Positions 25,324 to 32,270 of a stretch of 49,712 nucleotides of DNA are shown one piece after another. This DNA is from Chitinophagales bacterium. Lineage in GTDB: Bacteria; Bacteroidota; Bacteroidia; Chitinophagales; Chitinophagaceae. Made by a program: the position numbers and the translations under genes. The notes below the pieces were generated by a model. It was not told where the DNA came from, ran no database searches, and was given only the letters and a program-made list of their open reading frames with translations. Each line of letters starts with the position of its first letter. The stretch's first letter is position 1. Location of the stretch: positions 1-49,712 of the forward strand of contig JAAFJB010000019.1 in the NCBI GenBank assembly GCA_013297995.1. Direction: 5' to 3'.

Positions 25324-26322
25324 CTACAAACGCCATCGAATACCAGGGTATTCAGTTACCTCATAATAAAAAAATAGCTCTTTGCCTACCAACCCTATTT
25401 GTTGGCTTTCCTTTATTGCAGGGCATGGTATGTTTAAGCTAGAATCGTTGTATTCAAGTACTACATTTTCAAATACTTTAATAAATGTATAGTACATGAA
25501 ACGGTTTTGTGTACAATCAAACTCCTCTGGTATTTTTACCTTTGCCAATTGTTTCGTTATCCCATCTTCAAATTGGGTATATTTATTTAATTGGAATAGG
25601 GTTGTATAAAATTGTTCATAAGGTGTACGATCTTGTTGTTGGTTCAATTTATTATTTACAGCATATAAGTCTACCCGTATATTTTCAGGTATAAACAAAC
25701 CACCAGGAGCCAATTGTGGCGCGAGGTTCAAGGTAATGGCTACTTGGGGTTCTTTACGCAATGCATTGAGCATGGTTTCACTAATTACCATATTTAGCGG
25801 TACTGCTTTTGGCCATTTAAAATGAATGGCATCGGCAATATATAAGTCTCCAAAAAAATCATCAAGTTGCAATGCAGTTATTAGTTTTTTTACTGCCGCT
25901 ATATTTTCTGGAATAACGTCTAAAAGATGAAAGGTTGCAGTACCTTTTTCTACATACAATGCTGGCAATACTGATAACAAAGCAAAAGGGCCACAACCAG
26001 CATCAAGTATATGCAATGGCTTATTGGGTTGATTGCGTTGCAGCGATTGAATTGCAGCAATTATCCCTTTTATAAAAATATAGGTTCGCTTTACTTCTAA
26101 TAAACACATGGCAGCACCCCAACTGCTTATTGCATAGCCACCCGATAAGTTAACTGCTGCTCCAATTTCTCGTTCATTGGTATGTATATCGTAAATACCC
26201 AAGCTAGCAAATAGTTCGGCTATATCATGCACCGCCTGTCGGCGTTCTCCCCAACTACTTTCGTTGGCCAGTAAGCGGTCGGTTAATGTTTTTAAAGTTG
26301 ATTGTGCCGAGGTAGTTGTCAT
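25324..26322 (-). CDS. SAM-dependent methyltransferase
   Basis: 332 residues. Motif I is LHILDAGCGPFALLSVLP near residue 105, followed by FHLLDVIPENIAAVKKL and IADAIHF and then MVISETMLNALRKEP, where the SETM segment resembles the protein-arginine methyltransferase region between motifs. The N-terminal 95 residues and C-terminal 90 residues flank the Rossmann core and are not recognised. It lies 15 bp behind the formyltransferase-like gene. The substrate is unknown; a link with the tail-collar or sensor protein is possible. Confidence 0.8.
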   Translation of the reverse strand: MTTTSAQSTLKTLTDRLLANESSWGERRQAVHDIAELFASLGIYDIHTNEREIGAAVNLSGGYAISSWGAAMCLLEVKRTYIFIKGIIAAIQSLQRNQPNKPLHILDAGCGPFALLSVLPALYVEKGTATFHLLDVIPENIAAVKKLITALQLDDFFGDLYIADAIHFKWPKAVPLNMVISETMLNALRKEPQVAITLNLAPQLAPGGLFIPENIRVDLYAVNNKLNQQQDRTPYEQFYTTLFQLNKYTQFEDGITKQLAKVKIPEEFDCTQNRFMYYTFIKVFENVVLEYNDSSLNIPCPAIKESQQIGLVGKELFFYYEVTEYPGIRWRL

Positions 26323-26337
26323 TTTTTTTCTTAGCTG

Positions 26338-27258
26338 CTAATTAAAAGAATCTCCTATTGTTAATCCTAGCTGAAACAATTTAATTCCAGATAAATACCC
26401 CTCTTTTACATGCACCACTTGTATATTTATAAACTTGTTATGCAAACAAGCCACAATCAATCCATACTGTTGATCGGCAAGTACAATGGTTCCGGGTAAA
26501 AATTGCTCCGTTGTATTCACTTCAACCATCGCCGCTTCTAATATGCGAACGGGTTGTTGTTTGATATGCGTAACTGCACCATGGTACTTAGGATTGCTTG
26601 CATTTACCAGTGCAACAATATCATCGGCTGTTTGTGTTTGCCAATGAATGGTGAGTGCTTCTTGTGTGGGTGCTTGAAAAAAATTGGATGGCGAAACTCC
26701 TCTTTGAGGTTGTTGGGACAATCTCAACAAAGCGGGCAAATTAGCAGTTAGTTCAGATGCCAAGCTTGCCAATCGCACACTATGTATTCCATACGTTTCA
26801 CCTAGCATAATGGGTGTTTCAGCGGTATGGATTATATCACCCTTGTCTATCTGATCATTCATGTAGTGAACCGTAATTCCACCATTCGCTTCTCTATTTT
26901 TTAGTTGCCAAAATATGGGATCAGCACCTCGGTACTTAGGTAATAATCCAAAATGAAAATTGATACAGCCCTTTGCGGGCAAGGCTAAAATAGTGGTTGG
27001 AATTTTCCAAGGAAAAGTAAGGGTAAGCATACAATCGGCATTACTCGCAACAACTGCTTGTGCCAACTGATGTTCAAATTCCTTTTTTTGGAAAACATGA
27101 ATCAATGATTTCTCCACACCTATCGAATGAAAAACACCCATTAAATGCGCTGCATATTTTTCAATTATACCAATACCCGCCAATTGTTTTCCCTGCCATA
27201 AATAATGAATGGTATTGGCGGCTAGTATATCGGAATTACAAAGTATAAAGATATTCAT
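26338..27258 (-). CDS. Formyltransferase-family protein
   Basis: 306 residues. The N-terminal Rossmann-like formyl_trans_N domain has the catalytic triad pattern: N100 and H102 in CINFHFGLLPKYRGADPI and D141 in DQIDKGDII. The C-terminal third is weakly similar to formyl_trans_C. It uses a formyl-tetrahydrofolate donor. It is shorter than typical Fmt and lies in a cluster with a methyltransferase, so it is probably not the housekeeping methionyl-tRNA formyltransferase but a sugar-amine or small-molecule N-formyltransferase. First gene of the minus-strand cluster ending at 23282. Confidence 0.83.
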   Translation of the reverse strand: MNIFILCNSDILAANTIHYLWQGKQLAGIGIIEKYAAHLMGVFHSIGVEKSLIHVFQKKEFEHQLAQAVVASNADCMLTLTFPWKIPTTILALPAKGCINFHFGLLPKYRGADPIFWQLKNREANGGITVHYMNDQIDKGDIIHTAETPIMLGETYGIHSVRLASLASELTANLPALLRLSQQPQRGVSPSNFFQAPTQEALTIHWQTQTADDIVALVNASNPKYHGAVTHIKQQPVRILEAAMVEVNTTEQFLPGTIVLADQQYGLIVACLHNKFINIQVVHVKEGYLSGIKLFQLGLTIGDSFN

Positions 27259-27312
27259 GGGCTTAGATTGGTCATTAAAAATAATGCATTAGTAATTATT
27301 ATACCACTAGAT

Positions 27313-27356
27313 ATTGATAACTTAATAACTCAGTAACCCAATAACTTAATAACTAA
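27313..27356. repeat. 8-nt repeat tract behind ORF6N fragment C
   Basis: On the minus strand TTATTAAGTTATTGGGTTAC and further GTTATTRR units follow the TAG of the decayed ORF6N frame. Confidence 0.65.
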
Positions 27357-27472
27357 ACATTCCCCCCATAATTTTTAAAGCCTATTTTATTACGGGGTTT
27401 TGGCGGAGTTGATTGCTTTGATATGAGTTCTTTTAGCACAGCAAAAATATTTTAGATATCACTAATATTAAA
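27354..27472 (-). pseudogene. ORF6N-domain gene fragment C (3' third)
   Basis: The minus strand encodes SDI, a stop codon, then NIFAVLKELISKQSTPPKPR and NKIGFKNYGGNV before the final TAG. It corresponds to the last 45 residues of the complete ORF6N protein (28942-29550), with a GAA-to-TAA change. The 5' two thirds are missing. Confidence 0.8.
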
Positions 27473-27479
27473 AATAAGG

Positions 27480-27545
27480 ATCCCCTACCCCCTCAATTCG
27501 TTCGAAGTTACGGGGGTTACGATCCGGCTCGGCGGACGATATTAG
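27480..27545. repeat. REP-like element, copy 6
   Basis: CCCCCTCAATTCGTTCGAAG and TTACGGGGGTTACGATCC, followed by GGCTCGGCGGACGATATT. A diverged version of copy 1, including the CGGCGGACGATATT end. Confidence 0.6.
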
Positions 27546-27548
27546 ATA

Positions 27549-27578
27549 TTTGAGTTTAAAATCAAAAACTTATATTTG
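27549..27578 (+). promoter_or_regulatory. Promoter of the PemK-type TA operon
   Basis: TTTG at 27549-27552 and TATATTTG at 27571-27578 with an 18-bp spacer, 17 bp before the ATG at 27596. Good match to the Bacteroidota sigma consensus. Confidence 0.7.
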
Positions 27579-27595
27579 TGTAGTCAAGAAGTTTT

Positions 27596-27793
27596 ATGCA
27601 AACATTACTCATAGAAATCGAATCTCCAACTAAGGCAAAAGAGTTAAGTTCCATGCTTTCATCTATGGACTTTATTAAAAAGGTATCATCCATTAAAAAG
27701 CGAACTCAGCTTATTTCAGCACTACAAGAACATGAAACAATTAAAGCAGCTATTGTAAAAAATAAAAATAAAGCAATAGTTAAATATCTCTAA
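27596..27793 (+). CDS. Small antitoxin-like protein upstream of a PemK/MazF-type toxin
   Basis: 65 residues, Lys-rich (pI clearly basic), with LLIEIESPTKAKELSSMLSS at the N-terminus. I do not recognise the family, but small genes of this form precede toxins in this phylum. Its stop overlaps the toxin start (TAATG), so translation is coupled. The antitoxin role rests on position and size. Confidence 0.65.
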   Translation: MQTLLIEIESPTKAKELSSMLSSMDFIKKVSSIKKRTQLISALQEHETIKAAIVKNKNKAIVKYL

Positions 27794-28125
27794 TGAAAGT
27801 TAATCAAAGAGATATTGTAGAACTGAACTTCGAATTACCTAATGGTCAATTAAAAGCGCATCCTGCATTGGTAATTTCAAATCAGCAAGTATTGGAGGCT
27901 GAAGATATTTTCTATGCAGTTATGATTTCAACTAAGGAGTATAACGATGAATTTACCTTTGAACTTACAAATACAATGCTTACAAAACCGCTTTCAAAGA
28001 AATCGTTTGTAAAGTGCCAACTATTACAAGCTTACACAGTAAATGAAGTAATTACAAAAATATCTTCTTTAAAACCGTCCTATTTCGAGCAAATAAAACA
28101 AACTATTTTTGATACGGTATTCTAG
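27793..28125 (+). CDS. PemK/MazF-family toxin
   Basis: 110 residues. RDIVELNFELPNGQLKAHPA followed by LVISN is the beta-barrel start of the PemK/MazF fold (the usual GxxRPALVIS form, here with KAHPALVIS). The KSFVKCQLLQAYTVNEVITK segment is the second conserved block before the C-terminal helix. It would cut mRNA in the absence of the antitoxin. Looks intact. Confidence 0.82.
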   Translation: MKVNQRDIVELNFELPNGQLKAHPALVISNQQVLEAEDIFYAVMISTKEYNDEFTFELTNTMLTKPLSKKSFVKCQLLQAYTVNEVITKISSLKPSYFEQIKQTIFDTVF

Positions 28126-28126
28126 T

Positions 28127-28222
28127 TGTTTGCATTTTTATGCCAAGGCAGGAGGCATCTGATTAAATTAGATCTTGTAAATATTGCAAAGACCCCTCAC
28201 TTCGTTAGTGGTTACGATATTT
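28127..28222. repeat. REP-like elements, copy 7 (compound)
   Basis: TTTGCATTTTTATGCCAAGG, CAGGAGGCATC, a spacer, then AGACCCCTCACTTCGTTAG and TGGTTACGATATT. Same sub-element order as copy 5. Confidence 0.65.
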
Positions 28223-28251
28223 GATATTGTTACAATACCCTCTATCTAATT

Positions 28252-28578
28252 TTATTTGATACCCTTAATAAGAAGTTGTATTTCTTTATCAGATATATTT
28301 TCTTGATCAGACTTATCGTAGATATTTAATAAGAAAATAGTATTACCCGTTATAAGCACATAAGTAATAACCTTTGGCACACCACTTTTTCCTTTGGCTT
28401 TTGATGCTATAGCTAATCGTATTTTATAACAATCATTTCCAAGCGGCGATCCAATTGTAGGATTTTTCTCAAGTTCATTAAGTAGAGCCGCGAATTCATT
28501 TTTTTAAGAACTATACTTTTTCGCCAAGCGTTTGAGCTCTTTCTTAAATTTAGGTGTAGTAATGATATTATAACTCAT
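28252..28578 (-). pseudogene. RelE/ParE-type toxin with in-frame nonsense codon
   Basis: The ATG at 28578 overlaps the end of the antitoxin gene. It reads MSYNIITTPKFKKELKRLAK, then KYSS and a TAA at codon 25 (28504-28506). The same frame then continues with KNEFAALLNELEKNPTIGSP, LGNDCYKIRLAIASKAKGKS and so on to a natural stop at 28252, 109 codons in all. Single-base change TTA to TAA would restore a complete RelE-fold toxin. It is therefore a recently inactivated toxin, unless the base is a sequencing error. Confidence 0.82.
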
Positions 28579-28786
28579 TCAACAGATCTTTAGCATTGAT
28601 TCCTTTCAATCTGACAGCCTTAATTAAATTAACCTCCTCCGCTGCCTGTTTAATATCTTGCAAAATTTGTTGTTTACTGGTTACTGTTTCTTCAACATCA
28701 ATTTTTTTGATAAACTTAATGCTCTTTGCCATCTCCATAAAGAGGGGATAATTTTTATCGGGGATGTGTAAAGTAACCTGTTTCAT
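28568..28786 (-). CDS. Antitoxin of a RelE-type TA pair
   Basis: 72 residues: KQVTLHIPDKNYPLFMEMAK, then a helical segment IKKIDVEETVTSKQQILQDI and KQAAEEVNLIKAVRL, ending LNEL. The family is common directly before RelE-fold toxins in Bacteroidota. Its 3' end overlaps the toxin ATG by 11 nt. It has a strong promoter at 28803-28833. The antitoxin frame is intact although the toxin has a stop codon. Confidence 0.75.
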   Translation of the reverse strand: MKQVTLHIPDKNYPLFMEMAKSIKFIKKIDVEETVTSKQQILQDIKQAAEEVNLIKAVRLKGINAKDLLNEL

Positions 28787-28802
28787 TTTTAATTAATTTT
28801 TT

Positions 28803-28833
28803 CAAATTTATACCCTTTTTTAATTGTTTCAAA
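28803..28833 (-). promoter_or_regulatory. Promoter of the RelE-type TA operon
   Basis: On the minus strand TTTG (28833-28830), a 19-bp spacer and TAAATTTG (28810-28803), 16 bp before the ATG. A full match to TTTG-N19-TAnnTTTG. Confidence 0.75.
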
Positions 28834-28941
28834 AAGGTGACGGCGATCTGACGGTCTGACGACCCGATCCCGCCTTGCGGGACAAGCTGTTCTGAAGATA
28901 TTACGGCCTCTCACTTTGTTTGAGGTGATGTAACTCAATAA
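28832..28941. repeat. REP-like element, copy 8, and a post-stop tract
   Basis: GGTGACGGCGATCTGACGG, TCTGACGACCCGATC, the hairpin TCCCGCCTTGCGGGA, then CCTCACTTTGTTTGAGG. TTATTGAGTTA (minus strand, 28931-28941) directly follows the ORF6N stop codon. Confidence 0.65.
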
Positions 28942-29490
28942 CTAATGACTTTCATCATAATTTTTAAAGCCTATTTTGTTACGGGGTTTTGGCGGTGCCG
29001 ACTGCTTTGATATGAGTTCTTTTAGCACTGCAAATATATTTTCGATATCCCTGCTATTGCCACTAATTTCTTTTTCGAGTTTTGCCAATTGCATGAGTAT
29101 TTCTTTATTCGTTAATGCGTATTCGCGCATTTTTGTGAATACCCTTATTATACTAATATTAACTTCAATTGCTATTTTACTATTCAAAATACTTGATAGC
29201 ATTGCAACACCCTGCTCCGTAAAAGCGAATGGAATATACCTTGTACCTCCCCAACTTGAGGAGCCAAATTGGCACCTCAAGTTTTCGAACTCCTTAATTG
29301 TGAGTTGAAACATAAAATCTTTGGGAAAGCGTTCGATATTCCGTTTTACTTGTCTTTTTAAATGTTTTGTTTCCACCCCATACATCTCAGATAAGTCTTC
29401 ATCGATCATTACTTTCTGACCACGAATAATAAAAATCTTATTCAATATCTTTTGTTCAGCAACCAATGCCTGTAATTCCTTTTTTGCCAT
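28942..29490 (-). CDS. ORF6N-domain protein (complete copy)
   Basis: 182 residues from the ATG at 29490 (MAKKELQALV). A longer reading from 29550 adds 20 residues of uncertain reality. The ORF6N domain (PF10543), related to phage Rha/KilA-N-type DNA-binding modules, is seen in FIIRGQKVMIDEDLSEMYGV, KHLKRQVKRNIERFPKDFMF and RYIPFAFTEQGVAMLSSILN. A helical C-terminal region and a basic tail (PPKPRNKIGFKN) follow. Four shorter copies are scattered around TA loci in this island. The role of chromosomal ORF6N proteins is unknown. Confidence 0.85.
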   Translation of the reverse strand: MAKKELQALVAEQKILNKIFIIRGQKVMIDEDLSEMYGVETKHLKRQVKRNIERFPKDFMFQLTIKEFENLRCQFGSSSWGGTRYIPFAFTEQGVAMLSSILNSKIAIEVNISIIRVFTKMREYALTNKEILMQLAKLEKEISGNSRDIENIFAVLKELISKQSAPPKPRNKIGFKNYDESH

Positions 29491-29646
29491 GAACCTAATT
29501 TTAGTTTTTGGACTGAAGCCCAAACCTACATTCTTCAACATTTCCCACATAGCGTATTTATACGGTATTGGATATTCATCATTTTTGCAGTTCCGCCATC
29601 GTTATTATTTATTATCAACAACTTCAAAGGGGTTATATTTTAAAGA

Positions 29647-29677
29647 TTTGAAATCATACCAACAATTGGTATCTTTG
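29647..29677 (+). promoter_or_regulatory. Promoter of the ParD/ParE locus
   Basis: TTTG (29647-29650), a 19-bp spacer and TATCTTTG (29670-29677), 16 bp before the ATG at 29694. AACAATTGGT-type symmetry (ACCAACAATTGGT) overlaps the spacer and could be an operator. Confidence 0.75.
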
Positions 29678-29693
29678 ATAAAACTATTTTACA

Positions 29694-29948
29694 ATGGCAA
29701 AAAATACTTCAATTCTCCTAGGCAACTATTTTGAAAATTTTATTGCTACTCAAGTTCAAAGTGGCAAATTTTCTTCGGCAAGTGAAGTTGTAAGAGCAGC
29801 CATGCGATTATTTGAAGAAGAAGAAAAGTTGAAAACTGAATTAATTAGTGAACTAAAAAAAGGCGAAAAATCAGGACTTGTTGAAATGTTTGATCGCAAA
29901 GAATTTGTAAAATTTCTTCATAACAAGTACACAAAAAATGACTTATAA
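29694..29948 (+). CDS. parD: ParD-family antitoxin
   Basis: 84 residues. A ribbon-helix-helix start, KNTSILLGNYFENFIATQVQ, and SGKFSSASEVVRAAMRLFEE are the ParD/CopG-type signature (PF03693). It binds the ParE toxin with its C-terminal tail and represses the promoter. Its 3' end overlaps the ATG of the adjacent, truncated parE by 11 nt. Confidence 0.87.
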   Translation: MAKNTSILLGNYFENFIATQVQSGKFSSASEVVRAAMRLFEEEEKLKTELISELKKGEKSGLVEMFDRKEFVKFLHNKYTKNDL

Positions 29949-30111
29949 GTTAAGTGCTAAAGCAAGTGAAGACATTCAAAGTATTTGGCTTTACACTGTT
30001 GAGAACTGGTCGCTGGAACAAGCAGACAGGTATGTGAACTTAAATTTCCTTCATGTGAAACATAAAATATTTGGGGAACCATTCTATATTTCTTTTTACA
30101 ACATGTTATAA
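29938..30111 (+). pseudogene. ParE toxin, truncated and fused to an ORF6N fragment
   Basis: 57 codons. The first 34 residues, MTYKLSAKASEDIQSIWLYT and VENWSLEQADRYVN, are the N-terminus of a ParE toxin. From about 30040 the protein diverges (LHVKHKIFGEPF), because this DNA is the antisense of an ORF6N gene piece. About 60 residues of ParE, including the conserved C-terminal part, are absent. The toxin is therefore probably inactive. Confidence 0.8.
30044..30108 (-). pseudogene. ORF6N-domain gene fragment D
   Basis: The minus strand encodes HVVKRNIEWFPKYFMFHMKE, matching VKRNIERFPKDFMFQLTIKE of the complete ORF6N protein. It forms the fused 3' end of the truncated parE gene. Confidence 0.75.
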
Positions 30112-30196
30112 ACCCAATAACTTAATAACATAACAACCCAATAATTCAACAACCCAATAACTCAATAACCCAATAACTTAATAACTCAATAACCCA
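30112..30196. repeat. 8-nt repeat tract behind nadD
   Basis: About ten degenerate GTTATTGA/GTTATTGG/GTTATTAA units on the minus strand begin directly after the nadD stop codon at 30197. Confidence 0.75.
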
Positions 30197-30769
30197 CTAC
30201 GTTCTATAATAATTATTCGCTTCTATATATTCCCGCACTTTTTCTGGAACTAAGTAAGCAATAGATTTTCCGGCTTGAATATTATTGCGGATATGCGTGG
30301 CTGAAATGCTCAACAAGGGTGCTTCAAGTATAGTAAGCTGGGCCCCAAAATTTTGTGTTACGGAAAAACCTGGTCGGTTGTACACTATAAAAGGGTAATT
30401 CTTAACCAGCAATTCCATATTCTTCCATTTGGGTAAATTCTGAAATCCATCACTTCCCATGATAATGGTAAATTCATGTTGTGGATATTTCTCTTGTAAG
30501 TAAACCAAAGTATCTATGGTATAGGAAGGCTTGGGTAGTTTAAATTCAATATCTGATGCCCTCAATCGGCTATCATCTTCTACCGCCAATTGCACCAAAT
30601 GCAGCCGATGGTATTCATTTAACAAAGACTGTGTTTGTTTGAATGGATTTTGTGGAGATACCACCATCCATACCTGCTGTATAGAAGTTTCATTTACAAC
30701 GTGACTGGCTATAATTAAATGACCCGTATGAACAGGATTAAAAGATCCGAAATACAAACCTATTTGCAT
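30197..30769 (-). CDS. nadD: Nicotinate-nucleotide adenylyltransferase
   Basis: 190 residues, full length. It transfers AMP to nicotinate mononucleotide in NAD synthesis. The N-terminal nucleotidyltransferase motif is GLYFGSFNPVHTGHLIIASH (T/HxGH form). The C-terminal SISATHIRNNIQAGKSI is the ISSTxIR motif. nadA of the same pathway lies at the right end of the window. It is followed by the feoA-like gene upstream with 23 bp between. Confidence 0.95.
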   Translation of the reverse strand: MQIGLYFGSFNPVHTGHLIIASHVVNETSIQQVWMVVSPQNPFKQTQSLLNEYHRLHLVQLAVEDDSRLRASDIEFKLPKPSYTIDTLVYLQEKYPQHEFTIIMGSDGFQNLPKWKNMELLVKNYPFIVYNRPGFSVTQNFGAQLTILEAPLLSISATHIRNNIQAGKSIAYLVPEKVREYIEANNYYRT

Positions 30770-30792
30770 ATAAGTTGTTGATTATCAGTATA

Positions 30793-31023
30793 TTATGAAT
30801 TGTCTTCTGCTATAAATATACTATTGGCTTCACTCAGCCTTAAGCTGAGCATATAACCTGATACCGATATTGATATGGGATCGCCCAAGGGTGCTATTTG
30901 CTCCACTTTTACTTTTTCACCGGGAACACATCCCATTTCCATAAGCTTAATAAAAATATCATCTTTCTCAAATGAATCAATAATTCCTTTTTGTCCCGCC
31001 GTTAATTCCGACAATCTTTTCAT
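30793..31023 (-). CDS. FeoA-like SH3-domain protein
   Basis: 76 residues. LSELTAGQKGIIDSF, KLMEMGCVPGEKVKVEQIAP and LGDPISISVSGYMLSLRLSE cover a whole FeoA domain. FeoA supports the Fe(II) permease FeoB. No feoB gene lies in the window, so its partner may be elsewhere or it may act alone. It may be co-transcribed with nadD downstream. Confidence 0.85.
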   Translation of the reverse strand: MKRLSELTAGQKGIIDSFEKDDIFIKLMEMGCVPGEKVKVEQIAPLGDPISISVSGYMLSLRLSEANSIFIAEDNS

Positions 31024-31096
31024 TAAACTCGATTATTCTGTAAAGGTATACCAGCCCGTATTGCTTTTGTTACGAATTTTGGAGTAATCAACTACT

Positions 31097-31528
31097 ATGG
31101 CAATGATTCGATTTTGTACTGGCGACCGCCCCTTTTCTTTTCCCAAAAAAACCCGTCTCAAAACCTTTATTAAAACCATTTTTAAGAAAGAAAAGAAAGA
31201 GCTTGCTTCTATCTCCTATATTTTTTGTTCCGATGAAATGCTACTCCAGATTAACCGCGATTTTTTACAGCACGACTACTATACCGATATCATCAGTTTT
31301 GATCTCTCTGAAAAGAATCAACCCACTGAAGCTGAAATCTATATTAGTATTGATCGGGTGAAAGAAAACGCGCTTAACTTGAATATTCCCTATCAAGAAG
31401 AAATGCGTCGGGTACTTTTCCACGGAGCCCTTCACCTCTGCGGGTACAAGGATAAAAGAAAAAGTGAAATTTTAACCATGCGGGCAAAAGAGGATCAGTA
31501 TTTGCATTTATTTCATAAAGCCCTTTGA
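31097..31528 (+). CDS. ybeY: Endoribonuclease YbeY (16S rRNA maturation)
   Basis: 143 residues. A metal-dependent RNase acting in ribosome quality control and 16S rRNA 3' end maturation. The conserved HGALHLCGY (H109 and H113) provides two zinc ligands. The usual GxDH third histidine is replaced by GYKDK, which I recall as normal for Bacteroidota members of the family. Divergent from feoA-like. Confidence 0.92.
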   Translation: MAMIRFCTGDRPFSFPKKTRLKTFIKTIFKKEKKELASISYIFCSDEMLLQINRDFLQHDYYTDIISFDLSEKNQPTEAEIYISIDRVKENALNLNIPYQEEMRRVLFHGALHLCGYKDKRKSEILTMRAKEDQYLHLFHKAL

Positions 31529-31581
31529 ATGGATTATTAGCACGCTAAAACAACCCAAATAAATTCTAAATTTTATACTTA

Positions 31582-32268
31582 ATGCCACTGTCGCGATTCC
31601 TTTTCTCCTGCTTCTTTTTATTAAATTCAATAGGCCTAATGAGCCAAACGCATGGGTCGGTTACCTTAATAAGCAAACCCTTTAAACCTAATATTGCCGA
31701 AAGCATTGAATTACTCACCCTACTTGAGCAAAACACCCTCTACCTATCTTCAGATATTAGTACCCAATCCTTTATTTACTGGACCAATTTCTCGCGGCTT
31801 TACCCCAAAAAATTTAGAGACAGTGTCCTTATCCCTTTTATAAACGAACAGCCCGCCGTAAATGGTAGTTATAGCAATAGTCTTTTAGACGAGTTGGCTT
31901 GGTTAGATTCACTTCCCTTTTTAATACCCAACCAATTATTGACCAATGCCGCTTCTAAACACGCTGTTGATATTATTAAGAATGGGGGAAGAATTAGCCA
32001 CCAATCTGCAAATGGAACCAGCTTCTCAGATAGAATAAAGCTTGAAGGAATTAAATTCTGTGCTGCCGAAAATATTTGTACAGGAGCCAACAATGATGCA
32101 CTGGTAGCCCTGATTCTTTTATACTTAGATATTGGCTTACCCAATTTGGGTCATAGAAAAAACCTACTGAATGCAAACTATACCCAAATGGGGCTCGGTC
32201 TAGGCATTTTACCCAATAAGCATTACCTTATTGTGCAAGATTTTGGCTGTACACCAAGTATGAAATAA
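31582..32268 (+). CDS. Secreted CAP (SCP/PR-1)-domain protein
   Basis: 228 residues with a signal peptide (FLFSCFFLLNSIGLMSQ). The CAP domain is seen in LTNAASKHAVDIIKNGGRIS followed by HQSANG, then AENICTG and LGHRKNLLNANYTQMGLGLG. The conserved His, Glu and HR(x)NLL positions are present. CAP proteins are extracellular; the bacterial role is unclear. The linked N-terminal part of about 90 residues is not recognised. The noncoding repeat block starts right behind its stop. Confidence 0.85.
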   Translation: MPLSRFLFSCFFLLNSIGLMSQTHGSVTLISKPFKPNIAESIELLTLLEQNTLYLSSDISTQSFIYWTNFSRLYPKKFRDSVLIPFINEQPAVNGSYSNSLLDELAWLDSLPFLIPNQLLTNAASKHAVDIIKNGGRISHQSANGTSFSDRIKLEGIKFCAAENICTGANNDALVALILLYLDIGLPNLGHRKNLLNANYTQMGLGLGILPNKHYLIVQDFGCTPSMK

Positions 32269-32270
32269 GG

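Noticed and set aside
26338..27258. Housekeeping methionyl-tRNA formyltransferase (fmt)
   Set aside because: The catalytic pattern fits the superfamily, but the C-terminal domain is weak and the neighbours are not those of fmt (no def or peptide deformylase gene).
29491..29550. N-terminal extension of the ORF6N protein
   Set aside because: The extension runs into the parD promoter region side and has no counterpart in the family as I know it; the ATG at 29490 gives the usual start.
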